Positions 42,420 through 53,834 of a DNA stretch of 64,000 bases are shown here, in pieces. This stretch comes from Notolepis coatsorum. Its lineage: Eukaryota; Chordata; Actinopteri; Aulopiformes; Paralepididae. The position numbers and the translations under genes are program-made. How positions within the stretch are numbered: the first letter of the stretch is position 1; each line of letters opens with the position of its first letter. The DNA lies in assembly GCA_963971535.1 (NCBI GenBank), contig OZ020589.1:53542888-53606887 (forward strand), given 5' to 3'. Under the pieces are notes generated by a model. It did not search any database, was not told the DNA's origin, and saw only the letters and a list, made by a program, of their open reading frames with translations.

Positions 42420-45250
42420 CCCAGTGACTTTTTTCCCCTGTGGTCTCCTCTGTTTATTCCCTCCCCGGCCTCTCATATAATTTGAATTTGTTCGAAAATA
42501 AAGAGTCCCCTCTAAAGGGGGACTGTATTTTTTGTTTAACAAACTGTGTGTTTCTTCACCAAAACATATGATGAGGTTGCAAAGTGTGAATCTTCACTAG
42601 TATACATTGATAGAAGGGTTGCGTTCGTGTTATGAGCATTAAGCAAGGTCTGCAGCCTACACTCGGTTATAGAAGGGTTTCTACCTCGGCCTGACACTCC
42701 ACAGGCAGGTAGAGGCTAGTTGTATGGTCTGTTGCTTACACAAGTAATGTTGAGCTACAACACTGTTGTGTTAGTTGCAGTAATGCTTGTATACACACGT
42801 TCCACGGCCCAGCCGTTCGCTCTCTCTATCAGTGTTTTTCTATGTACAACATGGAATGCGGGTGTAGTATTCACACACACACACGACTTGGTTTTGTTGT
42901 AAACCCTGTCCACAGTTATCTGTGGGTAGCGTGCATTGTATTAGCTTGTGCTATTCATTAGCATTCTACCAAAGGTCTCATATGCTACAGTTGTTATTGT
43001 GTGCAGGGGGAAGGGTTTGTGAGGGGGTGCCGAATAAACCCCTCCTTCCCTCTTCTGATTGGTCAGGGGGGTTTTTACTCATCTCCTGTTGGGCCAGTCG
43101 GGGCCAAATCGTTAGGCGACTTGGCAGGGAGGGGGGGGGGGGGGTGGGGGGAAAGGGTTGCCCTGTCTCTGCTCCTATTAAAAACAGGCGTTGAGTGTTG
43201 GGTTTCCCCCCGTCATGGCATACGTCACTACGCACGTTGCTATGACGATGTCTTCCTTGAGTTGGATCTTACGTACGATCTGGTGTGTCAAAGCGTCGGG
43301 ATAGAGCGTAGGACTTACGGGTCCACTACGCTCGATTTTATGTGTAACTTGAGTCAGTTGGTCACATGACTCATAGTTACCATGGCTTTTTCATTCTACG
43401 ACTCACGTGGGAAGGCTCTCTGGGGAATTCGGTCTGAAGTCCTCTGTGATAGGGGTGACTGGATGTAAAAATGTAAACAGTTTTTACCCTCGGCTGTGTG
43501 AAATGGGATTCATGTCTGTTGGTGCTTCCTTCTTTTTAATAAAAAGAGTTGGAGTTTAGGAAGCACCACACCCCTCTTGTCGTTTCCCCTGGGCGCCTTG
43601 GGGATTCACTGAAAGGTCTAAATAGCCTGTTCATTGATGTGGTTGTGTCCCGATGCACGCTTAGTGCTAGCTCGGGTGTCCTGTTAAGGATCATGCGTGT
43701 AGCTAGTACGCCTTGGTTGCTTGTGGTTAAAACAGCGTTTTTATAAAGCAACTGGGATGGGTGTTTTTGTCCTCTTCCGACAACCTGTTACTGGTTCTCG
43801 AAGGATTCTCGTTCATGTCTGGGGGATGATAACGGAATGGATCTGGACATATGTAGAGGGGTCTCACGCCCTTGGGGTGGGCCACCGAGCGCAGTTCACA
43901 CTGGCACGTCTGGGTGGCGCCCTCTTTTCATGTTTTAGATCAACACGCATATCTGCCCCTTCCCTTGGAGTAGGCATGTCGGCGTGGTTAGGGCATGGGA
44001 CTGGTTCTGGTCACGCTGGTCCAGGTCAGTTAACCCGTTTGTCCGCCGGGGATGCAGATCTGCTGTTCTGGTACCCTGAGGGACTTGGGCTTTTTTTTTT
44101 TGGGGGGGGGGGGAAATGCCGGGTCGGCCTGGGGTGTCACAAGGTTAGGCGTTATAGAGACCCTTGTTGGGTACTCTTTTGTACCTGGCACTATCATAGG
44201 GGGCTGGTTCTCTTTTTCTTCACTCCTCTCACACGCATGGCGGAGGGAGGGCTGTCGGGGTGGTCTTCTGGACCTCCTCTAGTAACCCTGTGTGCGTCCC
44301 GGGCCGCCGGGTCCGGTCCGAAGTAAAGTTTTGTTGATACCGTAGACCGGGGATAACCCTTTTTTCTTGAGGGGTTATAGGAACAACCACTGCATAGGGT
44401 AACGACAGGGTGGTTGGTTCCCTGGTGTGTTACCCGGTTGAGTGTGCCCCTGCACGTTCATGACGTCTGCCAATCATGTCAGCCTTCTCTGCCTCAAACC
44501 CCTCTGGGTGGGTTTTTTTTAACGGTGGCTTTGTCATGGTGTCAACAACGCCAGCATACGCCCCTTCCGCCTGGGCGGCTGTTCTCAGCTGACTCCTTTG
44601 GCGCCTGTCTCGTCCGCAGTGCTCCAGGCTCAGGTTACAGCCTGTTGCCTGGTTTTCCCCGGTGCGCTGCCTGCTTCCGTTGGTTAGCCTTTTTTGTGTG
44701 CTTACGGCCGTGCTGACTGCCTGTTCTGCAGGGTCAGTATGCCAGGCGGTGTGCTATTGGGGGGAAAGGGCCCGCTCTTGGAGGGGCCTTATCCGAATAC
44801 GCTGGCGATGTGGGGGGTAGTGTCACTAAGTGACCACCTGGTGGGGTCTTGATGCCTGGCGTCATTGACCTCTCCGGGCCCCCGTTTTCCAGGGGATCCA
44901 GTCCCTTCAGTGGGTCTGGGTCTTCCTTCGCGCTCCGCTGCTACGGCCTTGCCACGGGGTTGGGTTTGCTCTTGACCCCGTGATATTGGGGGCAGTAACG
45001 AGGTTTCCTCGTTCGTTCCCGGGTGGCATGCGTGTTGTGCGTGTGTGTAGTCGTGGGGTCAAGCCACGGTCTGCTCACCCTGTGCGTTGGGTTGCTTGAG
45101 TGCCTCTTCGCACGGTTGGATCCGTCGCCCTCCCGTGAACCTCCAATAGGGGGGGTACCCTCCATTAGGGAGGGTCGGGGGGGCTCGGTCCTCTGATCTG
45201 ATCAGCGGGGTACATTTGTCGGGCTATGGCTCTCGCTCAGCCTCCCTTGT
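42420..45250. other. Non-coding interior of the gag-only DIRS element
   Basis: 2.8 kb between gag and the internal complementary region. The longest forward ORF (201 codons, 43721-44326) has no RT, RNase H or recombinase motif, and the others are under 125 codons. Homopolymer G runs occur at about 43129-43150 and 44102-44112. The last stretch, with GGGGGGTACCCTCC and GTACATTTGTCGGG, resembles the equivalent place in the second DIRS element (GGTACACTTGTCGGG near 63285). The rest looks unrelated to DIRS coding sequence. Confidence 0.55.
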
Positions 45251-45344
45251 GCAAGTGTGATGCTGAGCGAGATCCATTTACGAAATAGAACGTTAGGTTA
45301 TGGCTATAACCAAGTTCTATGAGTAATGGTGACGCTCAGCATCA
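45251..45344. repeat. DIRS internal complementary region
   Basis: 45251-45291 is the reverse complement of the element's left edge (40465-40505). 45291-45344 is the reverse complement of its right edge (45530-45583). The two parts join at CGTTAGG. In DIRS biology this region splints the two cDNA ends to form a circle. Confidence 0.88.
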
Positions 45345-45369
45345 GACGCCGCTGCGGCCCTTGATCTCG

Positions 45370-45583
45370 CCTTGTGGTGAAAGCTTGGGACGGAGGCGAG
45401 TAGGTGACCACACACCTGCTTATGAAGGTAGGCGGATGGGGGTGTGGCCAGACGAATGTCGGGATGTAAAGGTACATGGTGGAATTTTTTATTCAGTGCT
45501 CGTGCACGACGTGAAGTACAGTGCAAGTGTGATGCTGAGCGTCACCATTACTCATAGAACTTGGTTATAGCCATAACCTAACG
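45370..45583 (-). repeat. Right inverted terminal repeat of the gag-only DIRS element
   Basis: Inverse of the left repeat up to GATGCTGAGCG, then a unique right edge (CACCATTACTCATAGAACTT and on to CATAACCTAACG) that pairs only with the internal complementary region. Confidence 0.88.
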
Positions 45584-45823
45584 TTAGCCGTCTTACGATT
45601 CATATTGAGAGCTCTAGACCCTTGAATGCACAGAGGTTATATACTTTCTTTTGTTCGGACGGTCGGTCACATCTGTTGTTCACGTGAGTTTCCATCACAT
45701 TAGACCACGTTGAGCTTCTAAGTTGAGCTGCCGTTAGCGGTTTCAGTTCCTAGGGTGGTAATTATTCAGCAATGGGATTCCCTTGTTGGAAGAAACTGCC
45801 TGTGTCCCTTCTCCCTCCAAACC
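45584..45823. other. Spacer right of the gag-only DIRS element
   Basis: Unique-looking sequence without a recognised feature. Confidence 0.4.
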
Positions 45824-45825
45824 CG

Positions 45826-45888
<63 letters not shown>

Positions 45889-45905
45889 TCACTCTCTCTC
45901 TCACC
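45824..45905. repeat. (CT)n dinucleotide repeat
   Basis: About 40 CT units with a few CA interruptions, directly before the LINE fragment. Confidence 0.95.
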
Positions 45906-46452
45906 AGACGCAAGGTTCTTTTATTTGCTTTTAAAGCTCTTCATGACCTTGCCCCACCCTACCTCTCTGAGCTGTTGCAGGTCTATACACCTTCTCGCTC
46001 TCTCAGGTCAGCTGACCAGCTGCTCCTAGTAGTGCCTACAACTAGGCGTAAGCTCAGGGGGGGCCGTGCCTTCTCCGCTGTCGCCCCCAACATGTGGAAC
46101 GAGCTGCCACTGCAGATTAGGCCTCATCACTGCCCCGTTTCAAAGGCCTCCTTAAGACCCACCTCTTCTCTCTGGCTTTCGACACCATGTAGCTTGTTGA
46201 TTTTATGATCTTATTGTCTTACTGTGTTGTTGTTGTATCGTTTTGTTACTGTGTCCTTTGCTTTTAAATATTTTTTAAGTACTCTGATCTATTTAAATTC
46301 TTATTGCTGCCTATATTTACCCTTTTTTTCCTTCTCTTTTTGGTACTCTTGTTTTTTTTATATATATTTTTAGTGCTGCTAATAGTTTTTAATATGCTCC
46401 CTCTGTACAGCACTTTGTGCCTCTGTGGCTGTTAAAGCGCTTTATAAATAAA
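45906..46452 (+). mobile_element. LINE 3' end, second family
   Basis: A forward frame to 46208 reads TRRKVLLFAFKALHDLAPPY, LSELLQVYTPSRSLRSADQ, FSAVAPNMWNELP and SSLWLSTPC, the C-terminal block of a fish LINE pol. The UTR ends CTGTTAAAGCGCTTTATAAA TAAA, a usual LINE tail. Its wording differs from the minus-strand LINE beside it, so it is another family. It is 5'-truncated at the CT run and its last bases touch the tail of LINE copy 2. Confidence 0.8.
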
Positions 46453-46874
46453 GTCAAGTCAAGTCAAGTCAAGAGTTTTAATTGTCACGGCATACAGGTA
46501 TACAATGAAATGCGGGTGGTCTTGCCCGCAACGATGTGCAATACAGTGGTACATATAATAGAATCAAAAGAAGAAAACAACATTGTGCAGTAACAGGTAA
46601 CAGGTAACATGGAGTGACATCTCGGTATCTGTACATAGTTATTTACAGAGCATATGGGACATGCTAGTTAGCTTTGGTAGTGCAATACACTGTTCCTGTT
46701 ATTCTAATTTAAAGTGTCCTTTCCTTTGGCCATAAGTGTGCGTGTGTGCGACATGAGTGTGTGCCCGCTCATGTTAAAGTGTTAAGTGGCTGCTCGTGTG
46801 TGAGCGTGCACAGTGTGCGTGTCGTGTGTGTTTTCATGTGTGCTTGTGTGTGGACAGTTCAATGTTCTGAGCAC

Positions 46875-48266
46875 TCAATGTTCATTGTTCATGGCTCTGA
46901 TGGCCTGGGGGAAGAAGCTGAGCCTAAGCCTCTCTGTCCTAGTAGCTGGGGTTCGCAGGCGTCTGCCTGACCTCAGCAGCTGAAACAGGCTGTTATTGGG
47001 GTGGTGAGGGTCTTTCATTATCCTGCAGGCTCTGGATTTGCACCTCTTGTTGTATAGAACCTGCAGGGGGGGTAGTGCAATACCCGTGGTACGCTCGGCT
47101 GAGCGCACCACTCTCTGTAGGGCCTTCTTGTCCTGTGCCGTGCTGTTTCCATACCAGGCAGTGATGTTTCCGGTCAGGATGCTCTCTACAGCTCCTGAGT
47201 AGAAGGACTGGAGTATCTTTCCCGATACTCTGAACTTCCTTAACAGTCTCAGGTGGTAGAGGCGCTGTTTCGCCTTCTTTACTACTGTGTCTATGTGTGT
47301 TGACCATGTCAGGTCCTCTGAGATGTGGACCCCCAGGTACTTAAAGCTGCTCACCCTGTCCACGGTAGCCCCGTTAATCATCAGTGGTGTGTGCATCTCC
47401 TGCTGTCCTCTCCTATAATCCACTATCAGCTCCTTGGTTTTACCAATGTTCAGGAGCAGGCTGTTGTCCTGGCACCAGCGTTCCAGTACCTCAACCTCCT
47501 CCCGGTAGGCCTTCTCGTCGTTGTCCGAGATCAGCCCCACCACCACCGTGTCATCTGCGAACTTCACTATGGAGTTGGAGCTGAACTTGGCCACACAGTC
47601 GTGTGTGTAGAGTGAGTACAGCAGGGGGCTCAGAACACAGCCCTGGGGGGACCCGATGCTCAGGGTGATGGTGTTGGAGGTCTGACCCCCCACCCTGACT
47701 GCCTGGGGTCTTTCGCTCAGAAAGTCCAGTACCCAGGCGCTCAGGGCGGAGCTCAGACCTAGCTCGATCAGCTTGTCCACCAGTCTGGTGGGGACTATGG
47801 TGTTGAACGCTGAGCTGTAGTCAATGAACAACAGTCTCACATAGCCCCCCTTCTGACGGTCAAGGTGCGAGAGGGTGCTGTGCAGTACCTGGGAGACCGC
47901 GTCGTCGGTGGACCTGTTTGTCCTGTATGCAAATTGCATAGGGTCCATATCACTGGGGAGGGAGGCACAAATGTGGTCCTTGACCAGCCTCTCGAAACAT
48001 TTCATGACCACAGAGGTGAGTGCCACCGGTCTGTAGTCATTTGGACATGTTGGGGAGGGTTTCTTCGGTACAGGGATGATGGTAGACATCTTGAAGCAGG
48101 CAGGGACCACTGACTCCGCCAGGGATTGATTAAATATGGCGGTGAACACTGGGGCCAGCTGGTTGGCACAGGACTTGAGTATGCGTCCTGTTATGCCATC
48201 TGGGCCAGCAGCCTTCCTGGTGTTCACCTGCATAAATGCTCTTCTCACACTGTGTTCCGACAACAA
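46875..48266 (-). pseudogene. LINE reverse transcriptase, complete domain
   Basis: 463 codons. The fingers region has NTRKAAGPDGITG (about 15-28) and CFKMSTIIPVPKK (57-69). Motif A FIDYSSAF is at 147-154, SPQGCVLSP at 206-214 and KFADDT at 235-240. The thumb and C-terminal part end FFPQAIRAMNNEH. All catalytic Asp residues are present. It overlaps the upstream frame by about 20 bases near the C/G run at 48290, where the shift occurred. Alone it is an intact RT domain, but the protein it belonged to is broken upstream. Confidence 0.88.
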
Positions 48267-49110
48267 GAGAGCGTCCCCGCCCCCCCGCGGTTGCCCCCCC
48301 CCCCCTCCACAACAGCCGGCGCGCCAGTGACGTCACTAGCCGGAGAGCCGGCAGCGCCACTGTCTGCACCAAACCGAGCGTAGAAGATGTTGAGCTTGTC
48401 CGCGAGGGAGACGTCGTCGCTCCCCATTGAGGGGGCGCTGACTTTATAGTCAGTTATTGTCTTCAGTCCCTGCCATAATCCTCTTGTGTCGTTTTGTGCC
48501 ATTTGTGTCTCCAGTTTGTCAGCATATGTCCTCTTAGCAAGTTTGACAGCCTTGCGTAGAGTATGGACTGAAGCCTTATACTCCTCCATGTTTCCTGACT
48601 CTCTACCCAGGTTGTAGGCGGTGGTACGAGAGTTCAGAGCTGCTCTAATAGTGCTATCCACCCACGGTTTCTGGTTTGGGAAAATCCGCACCGTTTTTCT
48701 GGGGACAATACCATCGGCTATTGTTGTGATGTAGCTCACCACTGTGTCTGCTAGCTCACTGACGTCACTGGCGCTTCCTTTGAACATATCCCAATCCGTG
48801 TCTGTAAACACGTCCTGGAGCGTGGCCTCTGATTCGTCGGTCCACTTCTTTGTCTCACGTGACACGACGGCGTCACGTGATCTCTGCTGATATGCCGGAA
48901 ATAGCAAGATGGAGTCGTGGTCGCTCGAGCTTGTGGACCCCGTTAATGGCGGAGCGGCTACTGCCTTGTAGCCGGCTCTGAACGGGGAATAACAGTGGTC
49001 GAGTGTGTTTTTCCCTCTGGTGGAGCAAGCGATGTGCTGAAAAAAGGATGGCATCACTTTCTTCAGGTTGGCCTGGTTGAAGTCGCCAACGAACGGGCAT
49101 TCGCCAGAAA
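48267..49110 (-). pseudogene. LINE endonuclease C-terminal part and linker
   Basis: Open in one minus frame to 48245: FVGDFNQANLKKVMP, GKNTLDHCYSPFRAGYKA and SSSDHDSILLFPAYQQ, i.e. the last catalytic blocks of an APE-type endonuclease (GDFN, TLDH, SDH). The linker to RT follows. The first blocks of the domain are not found upstream. Confidence 0.82.
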
Positions 49111-49392
49111 GATGGATGGAATTGCTGGGCGGTAAGCAGCTCTTTTTAGTCTCAGTCTGATACCTCCACGTCTCCCTCTGTGTCTCCTCCTGCCGTAGCC
49201 TTTGTTCTTTTCCTTGCCGCCATTCTCCCGTCTGATTTCTGCTGGCCATTCTAGGTCAAAAGTGTCTCCAAACTCCTCTTTGAGCCCGAGGTTCAGGTCC
49301 ATAAGTGTCTGACAGTCGTATGACGTACCCGCCAGTGTTGCTTTAAATAAAAAAGTAGAAAAAACAAACATAATAGCTAAAAGTGTGTACAT
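49063..49392 (-). pseudogene. LINE pol N-terminal piece
   Basis: 109 codons on the minus strand: hydrophobic start, then a basic stretch (GRRRHRGRRGG) and HRP-like AYRPAIPSIFLANARS, the usual entry to the endonuclease domain in this LINE group. After ANARS similarity jumps to the end of the domain, so roughly 150 codons of endonuclease are deleted (size inferred from the usual domain length). Confidence 0.75.
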
Positions 49393-49544
49393 CGTTGCGG
49401 AGCTAAAACCAGAGGCGTCTGACCAGGGTCGCGTCCTCCTTCGTAACTTTGTTTGGATTGGATTGGAAGGTTAGCCGGCAAGGTCATCTCATTAGTGGTG
49501 TTTGTTGCTTGTTTCATTACACTGGGGCTCAGTGACCTCTGACC

Positions 49545-50850
49545 CAGGGTTAGAAATTAACATTTTTTTTCAAGGGCTTTTTTTGCCCCCCTTAATTGAT
49601 TTTCGGGGGCTTTTTTTTGTATTTCGGGGGCACTGCATTTTTATGATAAACGGTAGGGGTGGGACGGTTCACAAAATGGGACGGTTTGGTTCGTATCACG
49701 ATTTTGGGGTCACAGTTTTCAGTTCGATATATGTTAATTTTTATTAAAAAAAAATTTAACACTCAAATCTCAAATCTAACACTCAAAACTCAAATCTAAA
49801 CATGCTTCTCATTTATTAAAAATAAAATAAAAGGTTTACAGTGTTTACAGCCTTAAATAATGTTTGGCACACAAAGACCGAACTGACTGAAAAATATAGG
49901 CTACATTTGTCAAAGTATTAACTTAGTGCAAACAAACAATATGCTCAGCCAGCACTAGACTTTCCTTTCTTTAATATAAACACACAAAAACAATGTCAAC
50001 CATGTTTAAATTCCCTGATTGTCAGTTCTTAATGGAAAGATTCGTTTTCTGCTTGAAATTATTATGTTTCTGTCTACATTTATTTAGACTAACATTATTT
50101 AAATATTGTGTGCAACTGTGGTGGATTACGTAATTCGGTGAGTTGGAACTATCTATGGGTTGGCGCCGGGTCCCCACGGACATTTTAGCGTCACGGACCA
50201 CAATGTTATCAGCTCCGGTAACGTTAGGAGGAGACGTTCTAACATCAACATGCAGTGGAAAAGCGGCAATAGTCCCGGTTGGAGTTAGTAAAACACAGTT
50301 GTATGTTAGCCTTCTTGGATGTTGAATAAACGCCTATTATTGTCTTTAAACACCCCGCCTCTCAGACTCCCATTTCCTCCTCTGCTACAGTAGCTAGTAG
50401 CTACGGTGACATTTCATTGACTACAGTATTAGCTTGCGGGCTGCGTCGGGCTACCATAGTTAAAACGTGCGTTGTGTTTACAAACTCCTAACGCTATGGC
50501 AAGATGTGTGTAGGCATATGTAATGTTAATGGCTATGTTTTTAAAGTCGTAATGAAGATTGATTTATATTGTGCGTGCCATTTTTACACAAACTGACTAG
50601 CACCTGGCAGCTGGCTGCTGCTGCCTGCAGCCTGCAGCCAGTGCAGAACACCGGCTCCGCCAAATGATTTTTTTTTTATTTGCGCGTCATCTGAACCGTA
50701 CTCCCACAGACGCTCCATTACCGGATAAATATATATATATAATTAGTAAACTGTCGGGGGCATTAAGTGCCCTCCTTAACTGATTTTCGAGGGCATTTTG
50801 TCCATTTTCAAGGGCATTATGCCCCAAGCCCCCGTTAATTTCGAACCCTG
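49545..50850. mobile_element. hAT-like element, 1306 bp, 8-bp TSD
   Basis: Left end CAGGGTTAGAAATTAAC. Right end in reverse complement CAGGGTTCGAAATTAAC. CTCTGACC flanks it at 49537-49544 and 50851-50858, a perfect 8-bp TSD. The arms hold GGGGGC and AGGGCATT motifs. Inside, GGTAGGGGTGGGACGGTTCA at 49651 may be the start of a second element nested in it, with a possible decayed end near 50690 (TGAACCGTACTCCCAC). No transposase ORF is present. Confidence 0.9.
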
Positions 50851-52022
50851 CTCTGACCTCTCCCTCTGACCAGGGGCAAGGCCATGTTCTCCTCTGACCA
50901 GGAGCAAGGCCATGTTCTCCTCTGATCAGGAGCAAGGCCATGTTCTCTGACCAGGAGCAAGGCCATGTTCTCTGACCAGGAGCAAGGCCATGTTCTCCTC
51001 TGACCAGGAGCAAGGCCATGTTCTCCTCTGACCAGGAGCAAGGCCATGTTCTCCTCTGACCAGGAGCAAGGCCATGTTCTCCTCTGACCAGGAGCAAGGC
51101 CATGTTCTCCTCTGACCAGGAGCAAGGCCATGTTCTCTGACCAGGAGCAAGGCCATGTTCTCCTCTGACCAGGAGCAAGGCCATGTTCTCCTCTGACCAG
51201 GAGCAAGGCCATGTTCTCCTCTGACCAGGAGCAAGGCCATGTTCTCCTCTGACCAGGAGCAAGGCCATGTTCTCCTACTGACCAGGAGCAAGGCCATGTT
51301 CTCTGACCAGGAGCAAGGCCATGTTCTCTGACCAGGAGCAAGGCCATGTTCTCCTCTGACCAGGAGCAAGGCCATGTTCTCTGACCAGGAGCAAGGCCAT
51401 GTTCTCTGACCAGGAGCAAGGCCATGTTCTCCTCTGACCAGGAGCAAGGCCATGTTCTCCTACTGACCAGGAGCAAGGCCATGTTCTCTGACAGGAGCAA
51501 GGCCATGTTCTCCTCTGACCAGGAGCAAGGCCATGTTCTCTGACCAGGAACAAGGCCATGTTCTCCTCTGACCAGGAGCAAGGCCATGTTCTCCTACTGA
51601 CCAGGAGCAAGGCCATGTTCTCTGACCAGGAGCAAGGCCATGTTCTCTGACCAGGAGCAAGGCCATGTTCTCCTCTGACCAGGAGCAAGGCCATGTTCTC
51701 TGACCAGGAGCAAGGCCATGTTCTCCTCTGACCAGGAGCAAGGTCATGTTCTCCTCTGACCAGGAGCAAGGCCATGTTCTCTGACCAGGAACAAGGCCAT
51801 GTTCTCCTCTGACCAGGAGCAAGGCCATGTTCTCCTACTGACCAGGAGCAAGGCCATGTTCTCTGACCAGGAGCAAGGCCATGTTCTCTGACCAGGAGCA
51901 AGGCCATGTTCTCCTCTGACCAGGAGCAAGGCCATGTTCTCTGACCAGGAGCAAGGCCATGTTCTCTGACCAGGAGCAAGGCCATGTTCTCCTCTGACCA
52001 GGAGCAAGGACATGTTCTCCTA
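50851..52022. repeat. Minisatellite, 27/30/31-bp unit
   Basis: About 40 copies of GACCAGGAGCAAGGCCATGT plus TCTCT, with optional CCT or CCTA additions that set the three unit lengths. Reverse frames stay open (Ala/Leu/Val/Arg/Gly/Glu/His and Trp/Ser/Pro/Cys readings) and are artefacts. The first unit overlaps the right TSD of the hAT-like element. Confidence 0.97.
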
Positions 52023-52029
52023 CCCTCTG

Positions 52030-53145
52030 ACCAGGAGGACCGCTGGGCTCCAGGACACAGGAGGACCGCTGGGCTGCAGGACACAGGAGGACCGCTGGGC
52101 TGCAGACAGTACACAGGAGGACCGCTGGGCTGCAGGACACAGGAGGACTGCTGGGCTGCATACAGTACACAGGAGGACCGCTGGGCTGCAGGACACAGGA
52201 GGACCGCTGGGCTGCAGGACACAGGAGGACCGCTGGGCTGCAGGACACAGGAGGACCGCTGGGCTGCAGGGCACAGGAGGACCGCTGGGCTGCAGGACAC
52301 AGGAGGACCGCTGGGCTGCAGGACACAGGAGGACCGCTGGGCTGCAGGACACAGGAGGACCGCTGGGCTGCAGGACACAGGAGGACCGCTGGGCTGCAGA
52401 CAGGACACAGGAGGACCGCTGGGCTGCAGGACACAGGAGGACCGCTGGGCTGCAGGACACAGGAGGACCGCTGGGCTGCAGGACACAGGAGGACCGCTGG
52501 GCTCCAGGACACAGGAGGACCGCTGGGCTGCAGGACACAGGAGGACCGCTGGGCTGCAGGACACAGGAGGACCGCTGGGCTGCAGGACACAGGAGGACCG
52601 CTGGGCTGCAGGACACAGGAGGACCGCTGGGCTGCAGGACACAGGAGGACCGCTGGGCTGCAGGACACAGGAGGACCGCTGGGCTGCAGGACACATGAGG
52701 ACCGCTGGGCTGCAGGACACAGGAGGACCGCTGGGCTGCAGTACACAGGAGGACCGCTGGGCTGCAGACAGGACACAGGAGGACCGCTGGGCTGCAGGAC
52801 ACAGGAGGACCGCTGGGCTGCAGGACACAGGAGGACCGCTGGGCTCCAGGACACAGGAGGACCGCTGGGCTGCAGGACACAGGAGGACCGCTGGGCTGCA
52901 GGACACAGGAGGACCGCTGGGCTGCAGGACACAGGAGGACCGCTGGGCTGCAGGACACAGGAGGACCGCTGGGCTGCAGTACACAGAAGGACCGCTGGGC
53001 TGCAGGACACAGGAGGACCGCTGGGCTGCAGGACACAGGAGGACCGCTGGGCTGCAGTACACAGGAGGACCGCTGGGCTGCAGGACACAGGAGGACCGCT
53101 GGGCTGCAGGACACAGGAGGACCGCTGGGCTGCAGGATACAGGAG
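52030..53145. repeat. Minisatellite, 26-bp unit
   Basis: About 42 copies of a unit containing AGGACCGCTGGGCTGCAGGA and CACAGG. A few copies have an inserted CAGA or ATACAGT, and single-base variants occur. Long ORFs on both strands (up to about 595 codons, some spanning the neighbouring array) follow from the absence of stops in the unit. Confidence 0.97.
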
Positions 53146-53253
53146 TCGTGATAGAAAGGTCACGGGAGACTCTGTGGCTTTGACTCCCCGTCGCTCACGG
53201 CCCTCTGTAACGGTTTCACTGAGCCAGAACACAGGTGCAGCACTGAGGTATAT

Positions 53254-53623
53254 ATGTACACTATGTTATATTACTCTATGGTTTACCCATATATCAATTA
53301 CTGTAATTTAGTTTGGGGTAGTACTCATCAGACCAAACTTGAGCCCATATACCGTCTGCAGAAACGAGCTCTAAACATAATCAGCTGTGTACAACGAAGT
53401 CATTCTTCTCAGCCTCTATTCCATAAGTTAGGTATCCTCAGTGTTTATCAAGTGAATCATCTTCAGACTGGTTTATTCGTGTATAGTTCTTTAAAAAGAG
53501 CCCTTCCCCCTTTCTTTTATGACATGTTTGCCCACAATTACCAATTTCATAATTACTCCACACGTAGCTCATGTTTTCTTAGACCACCCCATTCCCGCAC
53601 TTCCCAATCACTTCCCAAAGTTA
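53254..53623 (+). pseudogene. LINE RT C-terminal remnant, left half
   Basis: One open frame reads YPYINYCNLVWGSTHQTKLE, PIYRLQKRALNIISCVQ, LFHKLGILSVYQVNHLQ and NYSTRSSCFLRP, a standard C-terminal block of a fish LINE pol. It stops where DIRS sequence begins (the ATATAG stop belongs to DIRS). Its missing end lies 10 kb away at 63659, so the DIRS element landed inside this LINE. Confidence 0.85.
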
Positions 53624-53787
53624 TATAGCATACTTGGCTATCACGTCTCGCTCTGCCAATGAGATAACCTCTTATCTCCTTGCACATATTGTGCACACGA
53701 AACAAACAAATGCACCCACTTGCACGTGACCAAGCCACTCCCATGCGTCTTATGACGCCGGACATGGTCACGCTTCACCTTCCTAAT
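53624..53787 (+). repeat. Left inverted terminal repeat of the second DIRS element
   Basis: From TATATAGCATACTTGGCT, the outer edge that pairs with 63340-63355, through CATTTGTTTGTTTCG-type sequence (on the other strand) to CACGCTTCACCTTCCT. Confidence 0.88.
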
Positions 53788-53834
53788 TTAATTTCCAACA
53801 CGGAAGTAGCAGTGCACTCCGTGAACTAGTTGTT

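Larger units (their letters stand above)
40465..45583 (+). mobile_element. DIRS retroelement with gag only
   Basis: Inverted terminal repeats at about 40483-40660 and 45370-45550 share CCATGTACCTTTACATCCC and CCACACCCCCATCCGCCTAC (on opposite strands). An internal complementary region at 45251-45344 is made of the complement of the left edge and the complement of the right edge, the arrangement specific to DIRS elements, which circularise their cDNA. A gag-like gene lies at 40778-42419. The following 2.8 kb has no reverse transcriptase, RNase H or tyrosine recombinase that I can find, so the copy is non-autonomous. Confidence 0.88.
46456..49470 (-). mobile_element. LINE copy 2, L2/CR1 group, near full length
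   Basis: On the minus strand the pol ORF starts near 49392 and ends at 46875. A 400-bp 3' UTR follows and ends in the GTCAA-repeat tail at 46456-46475. Pol is in three frames: an N-terminal piece (49392-49063), endonuclease end to linker (about 49110-48245) and RT (48266-46875). The middle of the endonuclease is missing. The 5' limit is approximate. The copy is about 97% alike at protein level to copy 1 over the shared RT (estimated by eye). Confidence 0.88.

Noticed and set aside
43721-44326. 201-codon ORF in the gag-only DIRS element as a new gene
   Set aside because: No domain, Trp/Gly/Phe-rich composition from G/T-rich DNA, and homopolymer runs within the frame. It is noted only as part of the non-coding interior.
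50687-53232. Long ORFs (up to 595 codons) spanning two minisatellites
   Set aside because: They combine unrelated repeat units of two arrays in one frame. This is expected from stop-free units, not from a gene.
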